Assembly: GCA_022376925.1 (NCBI GenBank) | Contig: JAIOJX010000026.1 | Coordinates: forward strand, 205,002,900 to 205,066,899 | Source: Tragulus kanchil | Lineage: Eukaryota > Chordata > Mammalia > Artiodactyla > Tragulidae | Length of the DNA: 64,000 nt | Reading direction: 5' to 3' | Shown: positions 43,102 through 55,753 of the stretch, piece after piece | Layout of the letters: each line of letters opens with the position of its first letter | How positions within the stretch are numbered: position 1 is the stretch's first letter | Program-made: the position numbers and the translations under genes | Notes under the pieces: generated by a model | Told to the model about the DNA's origin: nothing | Database searches by the model: none | What the model saw: the letters and a program-made list of their open reading frames with translations, nothing else

Positions 43102-43634
43102 AAATGTTTCATATAGCCCAAACTGTTTGTTGAAGTTTTCACTGCCAAAATTTCCACTAGTTGGTCATTGCTAGAGAGTTACAGGTTTAAGACACAACAA
43201 TGATAAATCCTCAAAAATGCCAAAGGTAACTTGCTCCAGGAATAGCAACGAAAACTCCTGAGCAGGAGAAGGAGCGGAGCTGACTGTGTGGGCCTTCCTC
43301 GAGCCAGGACTTGAGGAACTTCTGGTTAATTTTAGTGCTTTTCTTAGTAGGAAACACCATGTGTCAGGGACACCTCTCTAGTCCCTGCTGGAACGCAGCT
43401 GCTGAGATGAGGGGAGCCCTGATCTTGTTTAATCTGACTGACCAAGGAAGGAACAGAATGTGCTCCTTCCACAGCTGCAGGACCCTCGGGTCGTGGTCCT
43501 GGCTGCTCCAGGAGCAAGGTCTCGTCCAGCACTATTAATATTCTGGAAAGTTCTCTGACTCGTAACACTGGAGAGGTCAATAACCTTTTTCTGTCTGTTC
43601 CAGTACTGAGCAAAGCAGTAGGTAATCATAACAT

Positions 43635-43841
43635 GGGGCTTCTCTGGTGTCTCAGTGGTAAAGAATCTGCTTGTCAATCCAGGAGACAGGTTTGATCCCT
43701 GGGTTGGGAAGATTTCCTGCAGGAGGAAATGGCTACTCACTCCAGTATTCTTGCCTGGGAAATTTCATGGACAGAGGAGCCTGGTGGGCTACCGTCCATG
43801 AGGTAGCAAAAACGGTTGGACACGACATAGTGACTAAACAC
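43635..43841 (+). mobile_element. Duplicate of the Bov-tA at 42544
   Basis: Second copy through pair 16, offset 1091. Confidence 0.85.
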
Positions 43842-44492
43842 CAAGAACAAGCTGTAAAAGGGAATGCAAAATGATTTACTAGACCCACTTAATGATTCAT
43901 CCCTTGTTTCCTGGGTTATCTGTTAGTGACTCACCTGTTAGACTAAATTACTTTCTGTTAGCATTGATTGTTTTCTGTTAATCTTTATGGATTGTAACCT
44001 ATACTGAAACTGTCTGTAATTCACGAAAAAGCCCCTAGACTATTATGTTGAGTGGGAATGCATAAATGTTTTGGGAAGCCCCTGGAAGATTATGGTACCT
44101 CTAGGTTGTTATGATGATTATGTGTTTTTCTTGTTCACTGTTTCCTGGTCATAAGACTAGCCAGTCCAGTATGACTAATCTTTGCTTGGGATAATGGAAT
44201 GTGCAGGTATGCAGGTACCAATTTCAATCAAAGGGGAGGGTCTCACACCATGGATTCTACCAGCCTTTAAAATCGCCCCTTGCCTCAAGTCGGGGCCCTC
44301 GCATGGAACCTGTTCCTCGCAGGTGATCGCTGGCACCAGCCTAATGAACCTCTTTTCCATCTGCCACGAGCTGTGTTGGGTGCTTCATTGAGCGTGCCTC
44401 GCAACAAAGCAACAATCATAATATGACCATGTTTCTCAACTTGGCCATGGTGGACTTTCAAAGTGATCGTAATAGATAGGAAACCACCATGT

Positions 44493-44590
44493 CAGGCAGA
44501 CCTTGGCGATGTTGTAGGCTTGGTTCTAGATCACTGCTATAAAGCAGATGTTATAATAAAGTGATTCACATCACAGTTTAGGGGTATTTA
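44493..44590. mobile_element. Old DNA-transposon-like repeat, left part; resumes 45075-45192
   Basis: CAGACCTTGGCGATGTTGTA, ATAAAGTGATTCACATCAC, then after an interruption CACACCAATTTTTTGGCTTC and AAGAAACAATACACATACC. I recall this as one dispersed mammalian repeat, probably a Tc1/mariner-class fossil. The family is not certain. Confidence 0.4.
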
Positions 44591-44599
44591 ATTTTTTAA

Positions 44600-44862
44600 A
44601 AAAAATTTTGGGCCTCTTTTATTTGCTTTTTGTTTTTTATTTTCATCCATCTTTATTCTTTGTTTTGTGTGGGCCTCCTATTGCAGTGGCCTCTCTCCTC
44701 GCAGACACTGGCTCTGGGCACATGCGCTCCAGAGCACTGGCTGGTAATGGGACACACTGGCCCAGCAGCACACGGGGTCTTCCTGGGCCAGGAATCAAAC
44801 CAGTGCCCCTTGCACGGCAAGGCAGACTCTTTACCCACTGGACCACCAGGGAGACCCTATTG
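44600..44862 (-). mobile_element. CHR-type SINE, old-tail type
   Basis: Reverse orientation: GGGCCTCTTTTATTTG at left, meaning an AATAAAAGAGGCC-A(n) end, with no G-rich block. Head at right ends CCAGGGAGACCC. More diverged than the extended type. Confidence 0.82.
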
Positions 44863-45075
44863 TATTAAATTTTTATTTTATATTAGCGTATAGTTGATTA
44901 ACAGTGTTGTGTTAGATTAAAGTGTACAGCAAAGTGACTCAGTTATACATATGCAAGTATCTATTCTTTTTCAAATTCTTTTACCATTTAGGTTATTACA
45001 GAATACTAAGCAGAATTTCCTGGGCTATACAGTTGGTTCATTTTGGTTATCCATTTTAAATATGATGGAAATCAC
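44863..45075 (-). mobile_element. L1 3' end, antisense
   Basis: TATAGTTGATTAACAGTGTT, GTGTACAGCAAAGTGACTCA and the following ATTACAGAATACTAAGCAG are the antisense ruminant/artiodactyl L1 3' end. Confidence 0.75.
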
Positions 45076-45192
45076 ACCAATTTTTTGGCTTCCCAAAAAT
45101 GTTGTTGTCAGTATACTGTATCTAGTTTATTGTGTGATAGTACTATGTCTAAAGAAACAATACACATACCTTAATTTACAAATGATGCTGTT

Positions 45193-45466
45193 GGGCTTCC
45201 CTGGTGGTCCAGTGGGTGGAGAGTCCGCCTTGCAGTGCAAGGGGTGCCAGTTCAACCCCTGACCCCTGATGATTCCAGTGGCAGATAGGTGTGTCCAATT
45301 GGTAGGCGGAGCTCTGGAGCCCATGCGCTTAGAGCAAGTGCTCTGCGACAAGAGAGGGCACTGCGATGGGAGACCCACATAGCCCAAAGAATGAGGAAGG
45401 ATGGAAGTACATGGATGGAAGATCAATAAAAGAGGTCCAAAAAAATTGTAAAACAAACAAAAAAAA
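45193..45466 (+). mobile_element. CHR-type SINE, old-tail type, forward
   Basis: GGGCTTCCCTGGTGGTCCAG head, end AATAAAAGAGGTCC followed by A-rich tail, no C-rich block. Target-site duplication AATGATGCTGT / AATGATGCCGT at 45180-45192 and 45467-45477. Confidence 0.87.
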
Positions 45467-45586
45467 ATGATGCCGTGGGGAAAATGATACAGAATAGACT
45501 TTCAGAACTTTCAATTTGTAAAAAACCCCACAGTTTCTGTAAAGTGGAATAAACAAAATATGCAGGTATAAGGCACTGAGAAGTGA

Positions 45587-47659
45587 TTTAGAGAATCAAA
45601 CTGACTTCCTCCAACTCTGTATCTGTCCAAAAGGCAGATTTCCTTAGCTCCCTGAGCAACGCATTTGGCAGGATTGAGTCAGCCTTGTACTCACCGCAGA
45701 GGGTAGCCTCCTTAATTAAGGATGTCTCTGATGCATGTTGGGGCCCAATGCAATGATGTCAGCTGTACTCTACTGCGAACCAAGTTTTATCCCATTTTGT
45801 TGAAAAGAAGCCTTTCCCTCTGCTTAAGTAGGCTTTGAGATCATAGGAATGCACTCTTAAAACTCAAAAGACACATTCACAAAAAATGTCTAAGGAGATA
45901 TATAAACAGAGGGGGATAAAGAGGAAGAGATTTTGAAATGTGTTCCCCTACGATATCTGACAAAGAAATACTAATAACATTTTTTAGCTGGTGATATTAT
46001 ATGAATTTTATTCATGAGCATTTACATCCTCATATTTTATTCACAGCCAGTTATACAGTGACTGTTATATGTACTACAGTTCACAGATTTATTCAAAATG
46101 GAAAAATATATTTTTCATCAGCTGTAATGCATATTAGATTCACTTCTGAACAGTATGTAATTACTTACTGTCAGCTGCTGATAAAATCTTATATCCAAAG
46201 TCAAATTATTCTAACATAACATTGCTTCTTGAATGTTACCAGAAGCAGAAGCAGCTGACCTTCCTTTCTGATGGACCTCCTTTACTTAACCTAGAAGTTT
46301 ATTTTGTAGGAAAAAGTGACCTATATCTACATTTCTGACTGAAACAGTATGATTTTTGAAAACTAATATGACAAATGTTTTAACCTTAAAAGAATGTATT
46401 CTAAAAAACAAAACAGCTTCCTTTCCTCACCTCCTCCTTCTGTTTCAAAAACAAACATCAGAAAAACAAAGACATAAACTAAACACATTTCCTGCAGGTA
46501 CTTGTGTCTTCATTAGAAGAATAACAGGAACTGTCGATTCCCGTTAACTGTATAACAGCAAGCAGCGTATAAGCAGGAACTTTGAGAAGTGTCAAAAGGC
46601 AGATTTCTGACTTCAGATTTCCCCTTTAAAAGGAAAAAAAACGTGCATTTTAGAGAATCAAACTGACTTCCTCCAACTCTGTATCTGTCCAAAAGGCAGA
46701 TTTCCTTAGCTCCTGAGCAACGCATTTGGCAGGATTGAGTCAGCCTTGTACTCACCGCAGAGGGTAGCCTCCTTAATTAAGGATGTCTCTGATGCATGTT
46801 GGGGCCCAATGCAATGATGTCAGCTGTACTCTACTGCGAACCAAGTTTTATCCCATTTTGTTGAAAAGAAGCCTTTCCCTCTGCTTAAGTAGGCTTTGAG
46901 ATCATAGGAATGCACTCTTAAAACTCAAAAGACACATTCACAAAAAATGTCTAAGGAGATATATAAACAGAGGGGGATAAAGAGGAAGAGATTTTGAAAT
47001 GTGTTCCCCTACGATATCTGACAAAGAAATACTAATAACATTTTTTAGCTGGTGATATTATATGAATTTTATTCATGAGCATTTACATCCTCATATTTTA
47101 TTCACAGCCAGTTATACAGTGACTGTTATATGTACTACAGTTCACAGATTTATTCAAAATGGAAAAATATATTTTTCATCAGCTGTAATGCATATTAGAT
47201 TCACTTCTGAACAGTATGTAATTACTTACTGTCAGCTGCTGATAAAATCTTATATCCAAAGTCAAATTATTCTAACATAACATTGCTTCTTGAATGTTAC
47301 CAGAAGCAGAAGCAGCTGACCTTCCTTTCTGATGGACCTCCTTTACTTAACCTAGAAGTTTATTTTGTAGGAAAAAGTGACCTATATCTACATTTCTGAC
47401 TGAAACAGTATGATTTTTGAAAACTAATATGACAAATGTTTTAACCTTAAAAGAATGTATTCTAAAAAACAAAACAGCTTCCTTTCCTCACCTCCTCCTT
47501 CTGTTTCAAAAACAAACATCAGAAAAACAAAGACATAAACTAAACACATTTCCTGCAGGTACTTGTGTCTTCATTAGAAGAATAACAGGAACTGTCGATT
47601 CCCGTTAACTGTATAACAGCAAGCAGCGTATAAGCAGGAACTTTGAGAAGTGTCAAAAG
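45587..47659. repeat. Tandem duplicate pair 17 (about 1.01 kb copies)
   Basis: 45587-46598 matches 46649-47659, offset 1061-1062. A 50-bp linker lies between them. Confidence 0.92.
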
Positions 47660-49691
47660 AGTAAGATAATTCTACAAACCATATTTCTCTCTGTTTTGGA
47701 AGGTCTGGAAAGTTTGAGCCTCCCATCCCACTTGACAAGGTGTTTTAAAGAGGGCGCCAGGTAGGCAGTTGGACCCTACCCTGGGAAAGAAAGAAAAGGG
47801 CTGAGGAAAAAGGCTCGGAGCTACTGAGGAGCTGTGTTTATCCACACTGAACTAGCAAATATGACAGAAGCCAGACCTCCTGACTTTGGGGAATTGCCAG
47901 GTGCACATGAATAAAGAGAAAACTCAGGGACACAGGAAGAAGAAAGGCCAAAATTTGCTCTCAGTATCAGGCTGTTAACACAAATGATGCAGATCACATT
48001 GGCTGAGTAAGAAGAGGGCACTGAGTTGGGCTGGATGGAGGGGAATGGTCTTAGGACGTGGGGGAAGTTTGTACATCCTGTTACACACGTGTTGTTTTTT
48101 TGCAGTAAAGCTGTGGAAAATACTGGAAGGTTTGGGCAGGCAGTTGAAAAGCAAAAAGTGTGCTCCTTGTAACTGTATGCCTGCCTCTTTGCCAGCCGGC
48201 GTGTGCAGAAGAGAAGCGGCCCAGCTGAAGATCATTTCCTCTTGCTCCAATGCCCATTTGTAATGATTGATTCTTAAAGGTCACCAGATGGCTCGCCAGC
48301 ACATTTTTGTACAAGGAGTCCAGCTTTCTGTTTTGACGTTAGTCAGATACGCATGTGGCACCTGAGGAACAAGGAGGAGACTGGGAAGAATCGGATTTTC
48401 TTTTGGCTCAATCACTGTCAACTTGGAACCTCTGACATGTCTCAGAGCTGTATTTGGCTTAGGTACCTTCAACCTGAAAAATTATTCTAACATAACATTG
48501 CTTCTTGAATGTTACCAGAAGCAGAAGCAGCTGACCTTCCTTTCTGATGGACCTCCTTTACTTAACCTAGAAGTTTATTTTGTAGGAAAAAGTGACCTAT
48601 ATCTACATTTCTGACTGAAACAGTATGATTTTTGAAAACTAATATGACAAATGTTTTAACCTTAAAAGAATGTATTCTAAAAAACAAAACAGCTTCCTTT
48701 CCTCACCTCCTCCTTCTGTTTCAAAAACAAACATCAGAAAAACAAAGACATAAACTAAACACATTTCCTGCAGGTACTTGTGTCTTCATTAGAAGAATAA
48801 CAGGAACTGTCGATTCCCGTTAACTGTATAACAGCAAGCAGCGTATAAGCAGGAACTTTGAGAAGTGTCAAAAGAGTAAGATAATTCTACAAACCATATT
48901 TCTCTCTGTTTTGGAAGGTCTGGAAAGTTTGAGCCTCCCATCCCACTTGACAAGGTGTTTTAAAGAGGGCGCCAGGTAGGCAGTTGGACCCTACCCTGGG
49001 AAAGAAAGAAAAGGGCTGAGGAAAAAGGCTCGGAGCTACTGAGGAGCTGTGTTTATCCACACTGAACTAGCAAATATGACAGAAGCCAGACCTCCTGACT
49101 TTGGGGAATTGCCAGGTGCACATGAATAAAGAGAAAACTCAGGGACACAGGAAGAAGAAAGGCCAAAATTTGCTCTCAGTATCAGGCTGTTAACACAAAT
49201 GATGCAGATCACATTGGCTGAGTAAGAAGAGGGCACTGAGTTGGGCTGGATGGAGGGGAATGGTCTTAGGACGTGGGGGAAGTTTGTACATCCTGTTACA
49301 CACGTGTTGTTTTTTTGCAGTAAAGCTGTGGAAAATACTGGAAGGTTTGGGCAGGCAGTTGAAAAGCAAAAAGTGTGCTCCTTGTAACTGTATGCCTGCC
49401 TCTTTGCCAGCCGGCGTGTGCAGAAGAGAAGCGGCCCAGCTGAAGATCATTTCCTCTTGCTCCAATGCCCATTTGTAATGATTGATTCTTAAAGGTCACC
49501 AGATGGCTCGCCAGCACATTTTTGTACAAGGAGTCCAGCTTTCTGTTTTGACGTTAGTCAGATACGCATGTGGCACCTGAGGAACAAGGAGGAGACTGGG
49601 AAGAATCGGATTTTCTTTTGGCTCAATCACTGTCAACTTGGAACCTCTGACATGTCTCAGAGCTGTATTTGGCTTAGGTACCTTCAACCTG
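47264..49691. repeat. Tandem duplicate pair 18 (about 1.21 kb copies)
   Basis: 47264-48478 matches 48479-49691, offset 1215, abutting. It overlaps pair 17, so a block of about 395 bp occurs at 46203, 47264 and 48479. Confidence 0.92.
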
Positions 49692-49789
49692 GAAAAAAAC
49701 TCTTGGAATATTTTTATACCACGGTTTAAAATTTTTACCCTCCCCCCTTTTAAACTTTTCCATTTTCTTCCTTCCTTTTCCTTCTTCCT

Positions 49790-49930
49790 TACTCAAACAT
49801 TTTCTAGACCCTAACTATATATGTCAGGTACTGTGCAACTGCTAGATGTGTATACAGCTGTTATATATAAAACAGTCTTGGAAGCAATAGGGTTTACACT
49901 CTGGTGAAAAACAATTAGTAGAAAACAAAC
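49790..49930 (+). mobile_element. L2-like 3' end
   Basis: CCTAACTATATATGTCAGGT, ACTGTGCAACTGCTAGATG, GGTTTACACTCTGGTGAAAA fits the L2 3' region pattern. Confidence 0.5.
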
Positions 49931-50015
49931 CTACAAATGCTGTAGGGGCTCATGTACAAAGTGACACATGTCCTAAACCGTGACTTGCAAAACATTAAAA
50001 GTCCACACTAATTGA

Positions 50016-50215
50016 TGTGCTTAGTCGCTCAGTCATGCTTGACTCTGCAACCCTTTGGATGGTAGCCCGCCAGACTTTTCTGTCCATGTGGTTTTTCAGG
50101 CAAGAATTATGGAGTGGATTGCCATTCATTTCTCCAGGGGACCTTCCCAACTCAAGGATCATACCATGTCTCCTGTGTATCCTTCATTGACAGGTAGATT
50201 CCTTACTCTCGTAGC
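50016..50215 (-). mobile_element. Bov-tA SINE
   Basis: Reverse-oriented, beginning GTGCTTAGTCGCTCAGTCAT. Target-site duplication ACACTAATTGAT / ACACTAATCGAT near 50006 and 50222. Confidence 0.85.
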
Positions 50216-50387
50216 CATTGGACACTAATCGATACCCTAATAAAATTACTTTAGGTTTCTCAGTTTATGCTTATATGTGTCAAATTTATCCCTCGGATCA
50301 ATAAGTGGTTTTGAAGATTTTTCTTTTACCCTTTATTCTTTTTAAAAAGTGCACTTGTAAAAGATTGCTTTGAATATTTCTCTCAAC

Positions 50388-50600
50388 CAAAATGTATTTT
50401 GAATGGTTACTATGTGCCAGTCAGGCATTGTACTAGGATTTCAGGGTTACAAATGACCAGAAAAGGCCTTTGACTTAAAATAGTTCATGGTATTATGGCT
50501 GAAACAGATTTCAAAGCAATACTATACTATTCAGGTAGCTCAGTTATGGATGAGGTACTGTGGAAACACAGGACAAGAAAAGGTTACTTTTCAGAGAAAA
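50388..50600 (+). mobile_element. L2-like fragment
   Basis: GGTTACTATGTGCCAGTCAG, GGCATTGTACTAGGATTTC and a later TAGTTCATGGT segment fit L2. Confidence 0.5.
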
Positions 50601-50602
50601 CT

Positions 50603-51197
50603 TTAATTGGAAAGATACATGCACCCCAATGTTCACAGCATCACAATTTACAATAGCCCACCCAAACATGGAAGTAACCTAAGTGTCTACAGGTAGCAGA
50701 ATGAATAAAGAAGATATGGTAATATTTACAGTGGAATGTTACACAGAGAAAAAAGAACGAAATAATGCCATTTACAGCAGCATGGATGCACCTAGAGATT
50801 ATCGTACTAAGTAAAGTAAGTCAGCCAGAGAGAGGCAAGTATTATATGATATTGCTTATATGTGGAATCTAAAAATATGACATAAATGAACTTATTTACA
50901 AAACAGAAACTGACTCACAAACATAGATAATACACTTATGGTTAACAAAGATGGAAGACGTAGAGGGATAAATTAGGAGTTTGGGGCTAAAATGTAAAGA
51001 CTACTATGTATGAAATAGATAACTAGCAGGGACCTACTGTACAACACCGGGAACTCTACTCAAACCTTGGAATAACCTATAATCAAAAAAAAAAATCTGA
51101 GAATGTGTGCGTATAACTGAACCACCTTGCTGTGCACTTGAAGCTAATACAACATTGTAGATCAACTATATTTCAATAAAAATTGAAAATAGAAAAG
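50603..51197 (+). mobile_element. Artiodactyl L1 3' end, sense
   Basis: CCCCAATGTTCACAGCATCA, GGAATCTAAAAATATGACAT, AGGGACCTACTGTACAACAC, ending TAGATCAACTATATTTCAAT and AAAA. Diverged remnant with no open reading frame. Confidence 0.8.
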
Positions 51198-51457
51198 CTT
51201 CACTTTTCTCTGATGGACTTTCTAGGAGATGGGTGGGTCAGGTGGAGTCACACGGCAGGGATGATGTTTGAGCTAAAGCTTGAAAATGATTGTGTTCACT
51301 AGACTGGTTGCGCTGTGTTTATTTAAGATTATACTTTTTTTTTTTTAACAGCTGTGGAATGCACATAACTCAAAATTAATTATTGCCCATCCTTGTTCTT
51401 AAGTCTTCTTGTTGCTCTTACCTCTCTAGTCCTGTTACTCAGATTTATCCATTTCTA
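51198..51457. other. Intergenic, nothing recognised; T-run near 51337
   Basis: Part of pair 19. Confidence 0.35.
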
Positions 51458-51675
51458 GACTCCCAGGTGGTGCTAGTGGCAAAGAATCTGACTGTCAATG
51501 AAGCAGATGCCACAGACACAGGTTTGATCCCTGGTTTGGGAACATCCTCTGGAGAAGGACATGGCACCCCACTCCAGTATTCTTACCTGGGGAATCCCAT
51601 GGACAGAGGAGCCTGGTGGGCTACAGTCTATGGGGTTGCAGAGTCAGACATGACTGAACGTGCGTGCTCACACAG
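51458..51675 (+). mobile_element. Bov-tA SINE; copy at 52560-52777
   Basis: Forward-oriented: GACTCCCAGGTGGTGCTAGT head, CCACTCCAGTATTCTTACC body and GCAGAGTCAGACATGACTGA end. Confidence 0.85.
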
Positions 51676-52163
51676 AAACACATCCCTTTCTTAAGGCCTC
51701 CCCAGCCTCACTCTATTCCTCCATTTTTTCTGGCCTAGCACGTTATAGTAGTGTCTTTCAAGTTAAGCCTTTACGGTCTGCTCACCTCTGACTCTCATCT
51801 TATTTCCAAAGAACTCATTCATATATAGTACTGAACAAAGAACTACTGAAACATCATTATACGGCAGAGGCTTTAAAATGTCAGCCTCTCCCCTCTCCAA
51901 CACCTTCTGTAAATGTAAGGGTACAGAAACGAAATTATTTTTTTCCCTATTACCCAACAACTACCGTAATCCCTAGATGGTAGAACTCAGGATAATCAGT
52001 TTTCTTTTTTATTCACTTTCATTCCTGTGAATTATACTTGACTCTTGACCTCACACTTTTCTAGGTATTTCTGTATTCATATGCCCTGTTCCTGTTTGTT
52101 TGTAACTCACAACACATATTACATTACCTCTCTACAATATATCAGTATGTCACATCCCCACAT

Positions 52164-52291
52164 GGGCGATAAGTCACATCAGTCGGATCCAGCTCTTTGT
52201 GACACTGTGGCCTTAAGTCCACCAGGCTCCTCTGTCCATGGGATTCCCCAGGCAAGAATACTGTAGTGGGTTGCTGTGCCCTTCTCCAGGG
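52164..52291 (-). mobile_element. Bov-tA SINE cut by the junction; complete copy at 53266-53483
   Basis: Reverse-oriented. The first copy stops at CCTTCTCCAGGG, and a gapped remnant of the rest is in the linker 52292-52327. Confidence 0.85.
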
Positions 52292-53265
52292 TTAAAAAAC
52301 CCATGTTTTGCATTAACAGTGGATTTGGAGATGGGTGGGTCAGGTGGAGTCACACGGCAGGGATGATGTTTGAGCTAAAGCTTGAAAATGATTGTGTTCA
52401 CTAGACTGGTTGCGCTGTGTTTATTTAAGATTATACTTTTTTTTTTTTAACAGCTGTGGAATGCACATAACTCAAAATTAATTATTGCCCATCCTTGTTC
52501 TTAAGTCTTCTTGTTGCTCTTACCTCTCTAGTCCTGTTACTCAGATTTATCCATTTCTAGACTCCCAGGTGGTGCTAGTGGCAAAGAATCTGACTGTCAA
52601 TGAAGCAGATGCCACAGACACAGGTTTGATCCCTGGTTTGGGAACATCCTCTGGAGAAGGACATGGCACCCCACTCCAGTATTCTTACCTGGGGAATCCC
52701 ATGGACAGAGGAGCCTGGTGGGCTACAGTCTATGGGGTTGCAGAGTCAGACATGACTGAACGTGCGTGCTCACACAGAAACACATCCCTTTCTTAAGGCC
52801 TCCCCAGCCTCACTCTATTGCTCCATTTTTCTGGCCTAGCACGTTATAGTAGTGTCTTTCAAGTTAAGCCTTTACGGTCTGCTCACCTCTGACTCTCATC
52901 TTATTTCCAAAGAACTCATTCATATATAGTACTGAACAAAGAACTACTGAAACATCATTATACGGCAGAGGCTTTAAAATGTCAGCCTCTCCCCTCTCCA
53001 ACACCTTCTGTAAATGTAAGGGTACAGAAACGAAATTATTTTTTTCCCTATTACCCAACAACTACCGTAATCCCTAGATGGTAGAACTCAGGATAATCAG
53101 TTTTCTTTTTTATTCACTTTCATTCCTGTGAATTATACTTGACTCTTGACCTCACACTTTTCTAGGTATTTCTGTATTCATATGCCCTGTTCCTGTTTGT
53201 TTGTAACTCACAACACATATTACATTACCTCTCTACAATATATCAGTATGTCACATCCCCACATG

Positions 53266-53483
53266 GGCGATAAGTCACATCAGTCGGATCCAGCTCTTTG
53301 TGACACTGTGGCCTTAAGTCCACCAGGCTCCTCTGTCCATGGGATTCCCCAGGCAAGAATACTGTAGTGGGTTGCTGTGCCCTTCTCCAGGGGATCTTCC
53401 TGACCCAGGAATCAAACCCATGTCTTTTATGTCTTCTGCATTAACAGGCAGTTTCTTTACCACTAGCACCACCTGGGAAGCCC
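53266..53483 (-). mobile_element. Bov-tA SINE, complete copy
   Basis: Continues through GGGGATCTTCCTGACCCAGG to CACCTGGGAAGCCC. Confidence 0.87.
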
Positions 53484-54618
53484 TCACTTCCCAACAGTAA
53501 GACAGAAATGCAATTACTGGGTACTCTGCCTGATTATCACATGCTGTCAGATACGATTCTACTGCCAAGCTTCCAATTTTTTAAAAAAGAAAACTTAAAA
53601 CATCAATGGTGTCTTTTGGGCTAATATTTTGTAAACTATCAAGACCAGTCTTGACTGGTCAGAACAAGTAACAATAAGTTAGTCAACAGTAGAGAGCATA
53701 GTGCTTGGATGGTACTGAGGTCTAAGTTTGATAGGTTGCCATTGGTCAAGTTAGTTACAACCACAAATTTTACTGTTGCCTTTTTTTCTTTAGAAAGGCT
53801 GAACTGAAAAGACCCAATTGTTTTTCATTTCTGAGAAGAAGCAGGCCAAGTACATTTTTAGGGCGTCTGCTGAACTTTTCCTAAATTTTCTCTTTGCAAG
53901 TGGAGAAAATATTGCTTTCTGAGAAAAGGTATGTTCTTGGAACAACAGCCAAAAACTAAAAATAGTGGCTATTGAACATGAGAATGCCTGGAGGGAAGAA
54001 AGCCAAACTGTAGATTTGGGTTACTATATTTGATTCAAAACATCCCCCCATCAAGGAAAGAAAACAAAATTCTCATAAGTTATATTAAAATTCCAGTTGA
54101 TGTTATTTGAAAAATAGTTGTCTTTTATGATATGGCTTTTGCTTCCCTTAAAACAAATCATTTTGCTTCATTTACTTTTCTGAGAACATAGTACCAATTC
54201 AACTGATATTGAACACCAGACACTACTGGTAAGATAACTAAATTTAGTTTTATACAGGTAATCATAAAATAAAAATCAGAACATTCTACCTCAAAGTGTA
54301 AATTAACTTTCTCCAAAGTTTTTAAGCATGCCAGGTTTCTTTTCAGTTTATAAATATCATTCTTTTCATAAAGCACATAAAGCTTCAAATGAACAAATTA
54401 TGACTTGCTGACTGAAAATGTCTAATGATTTATCTGAACCTATTTACTATTTAGTATTAAAGAGAGAATGATAGCATTTTTATATATCTGCTAGGAGACA
54501 AAGTCTGTGAAGCCATATAGTCTATTGATGAACCCGCAGCGATCTTCTGTTTCTATGCCTTTTATATAAATCCTATTCTTTTTATCATAGGGTTCTTTTT
54601 TAAGTAATCAATCAATTA
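53484..54618. other. Intergenic with start of pair 20, nothing recognised
   Basis: AT-rich; the 76-codon minus-strand frame near 54158 has no recognisable product. Confidence 0.4.
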
Positions 54619-54900
54619 ATTTTTGGCTGCAATGGGTCTTTGCTGCTATGCATGGGCTTTCTCTAGTTCCAGCTAGCAGGGCCTGCTCTGTTGAGGTGCG
54701 AGATTCTCTGCAGTGGCCTCTTTTGTGGAGCATAGGCTCTCACACATAGACTTCAGCAGTTGCAGCATGTGGGCTCAGTAATTGTGGCACACAGGCTTGG
54801 TTGCTCTGAGGCATATGGAGTCTTCCCAGATCAGGGGCTGAGCCTGTATCCTCTGCAGTGAGTGGTGGATTCCTAGCCACTCTACCACGAAGCACGTCCT
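54619..54900 (-). mobile_element. Old CHR-2-like SINE; copy at 55754-56035
   Basis: TTTTTGGCTGCAATGGGTCT, GGGCTTTCTCTAGTTCCAGC, then a tRNA-derived head at right, much diverged. This is the older cetartiodactyl branch of the tRNA-Glu SINEs. Confidence 0.75.
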
Positions 54901-55753
54901 AAGGCTTTATTCTTTAATTTTGACAGTAAGTGACACTATGACAACATTCTAGCTCCAGATTTACCTTCGGGGGTATCCAGTGGATACTATCAATCTTTGT
55001 ACAGTAGCAATAACACTGGAAGCTCTCCTACCTTTCCTTGCTGATAGATTCTGAGCTCAATGATGCTTTTTTTTGGTTTTGTTTTGTTTTTTGGGCTATG
55101 GAAACAAATAGGTTCTGAGAGTCCAAGGAAATGCAGCATGATAGTTGTAGATTTGGGTTACTATATTTGATTCAAAACATCCCCCCATCAAGGAAAGAAA
55201 ACAAAATTCTCATAAGTTATATTAAAATTCCAGTTGATGTTATTTGAAAAATAGTTGTCTTTTATGATATGGCTTTTGCTTCCCTTAAAACAAATCATTT
55301 TGCTTCATTTACTTTTCTGAGAACATAGTACCAATTCAACTGATATTGAACACCAGACACTACTGGTAAGATAACTAAATTTAGTTTTATACAGGTAATC
55401 ATAAAATAAAAATCAGAACATTCTACCTCAAAGTGTAAATTAACTTTCTCCAAAGTTTTTAAGCATGCCAGGTTTCTTTTCAGTTTATAAATATCATTCT
55501 TTTCATAAAGCACATAAAGCTTCAAATGAACAAATTATGACTTGCTGACTGAAAATGTCTAATGATTTATCTGAACCTATTTACTATTTAGTATTAAAGA
55601 GAGAATGATAGCATTTTATATATCTGCTAGGAGACAAAGTCTGTGAAGCCATATAGTCTATTGATGAACCCATGCGATCTTCTGTTTCTATGCCTTTTAT
55701 ATAAATCCTATTCTTTTTATCATAGGGTTCTTTTTTAAGTAATCAATCAATTA

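Larger units (their letters stand above)
42010..44194. repeat. Tandem duplicate pair 16 (about 1.09 kb copies)
   Basis: 42010-43102 matches 43110-44194, offset 1091 after several bases are lost in the first 30 bp of copy 2. Confidence 0.92.
45478..49780. other. Intergenic with pairs 17 and 18, no recognised repeat family
   Basis: The longest stretch without identifiable mobile elements after correcting for duplication (about 2.1 kb unique). Small reading frames of 60-90 codons occur but none has a recognisable product. Confidence 0.45.
51226..53393. repeat. Tandem duplicate pair 19 (about 1.07 kb copies)
   Basis: 51226-52291 matches 52328-53393, offset 1101-1102. Linker 52292-52327 is the sequence of about 53394-53455 with large gaps: it keeps AAACCCATGT and GCATTAACAG. 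Confidence 0.92.

Noticed and set aside
47975..48263. Frames of 72-91 codons on both strands near 48 kb as a possible small gene
   Set aside because: No recognisable protein, no codon pattern that I can support, and the duplication inflates their number. A non-coding transcript cannot be excluded.
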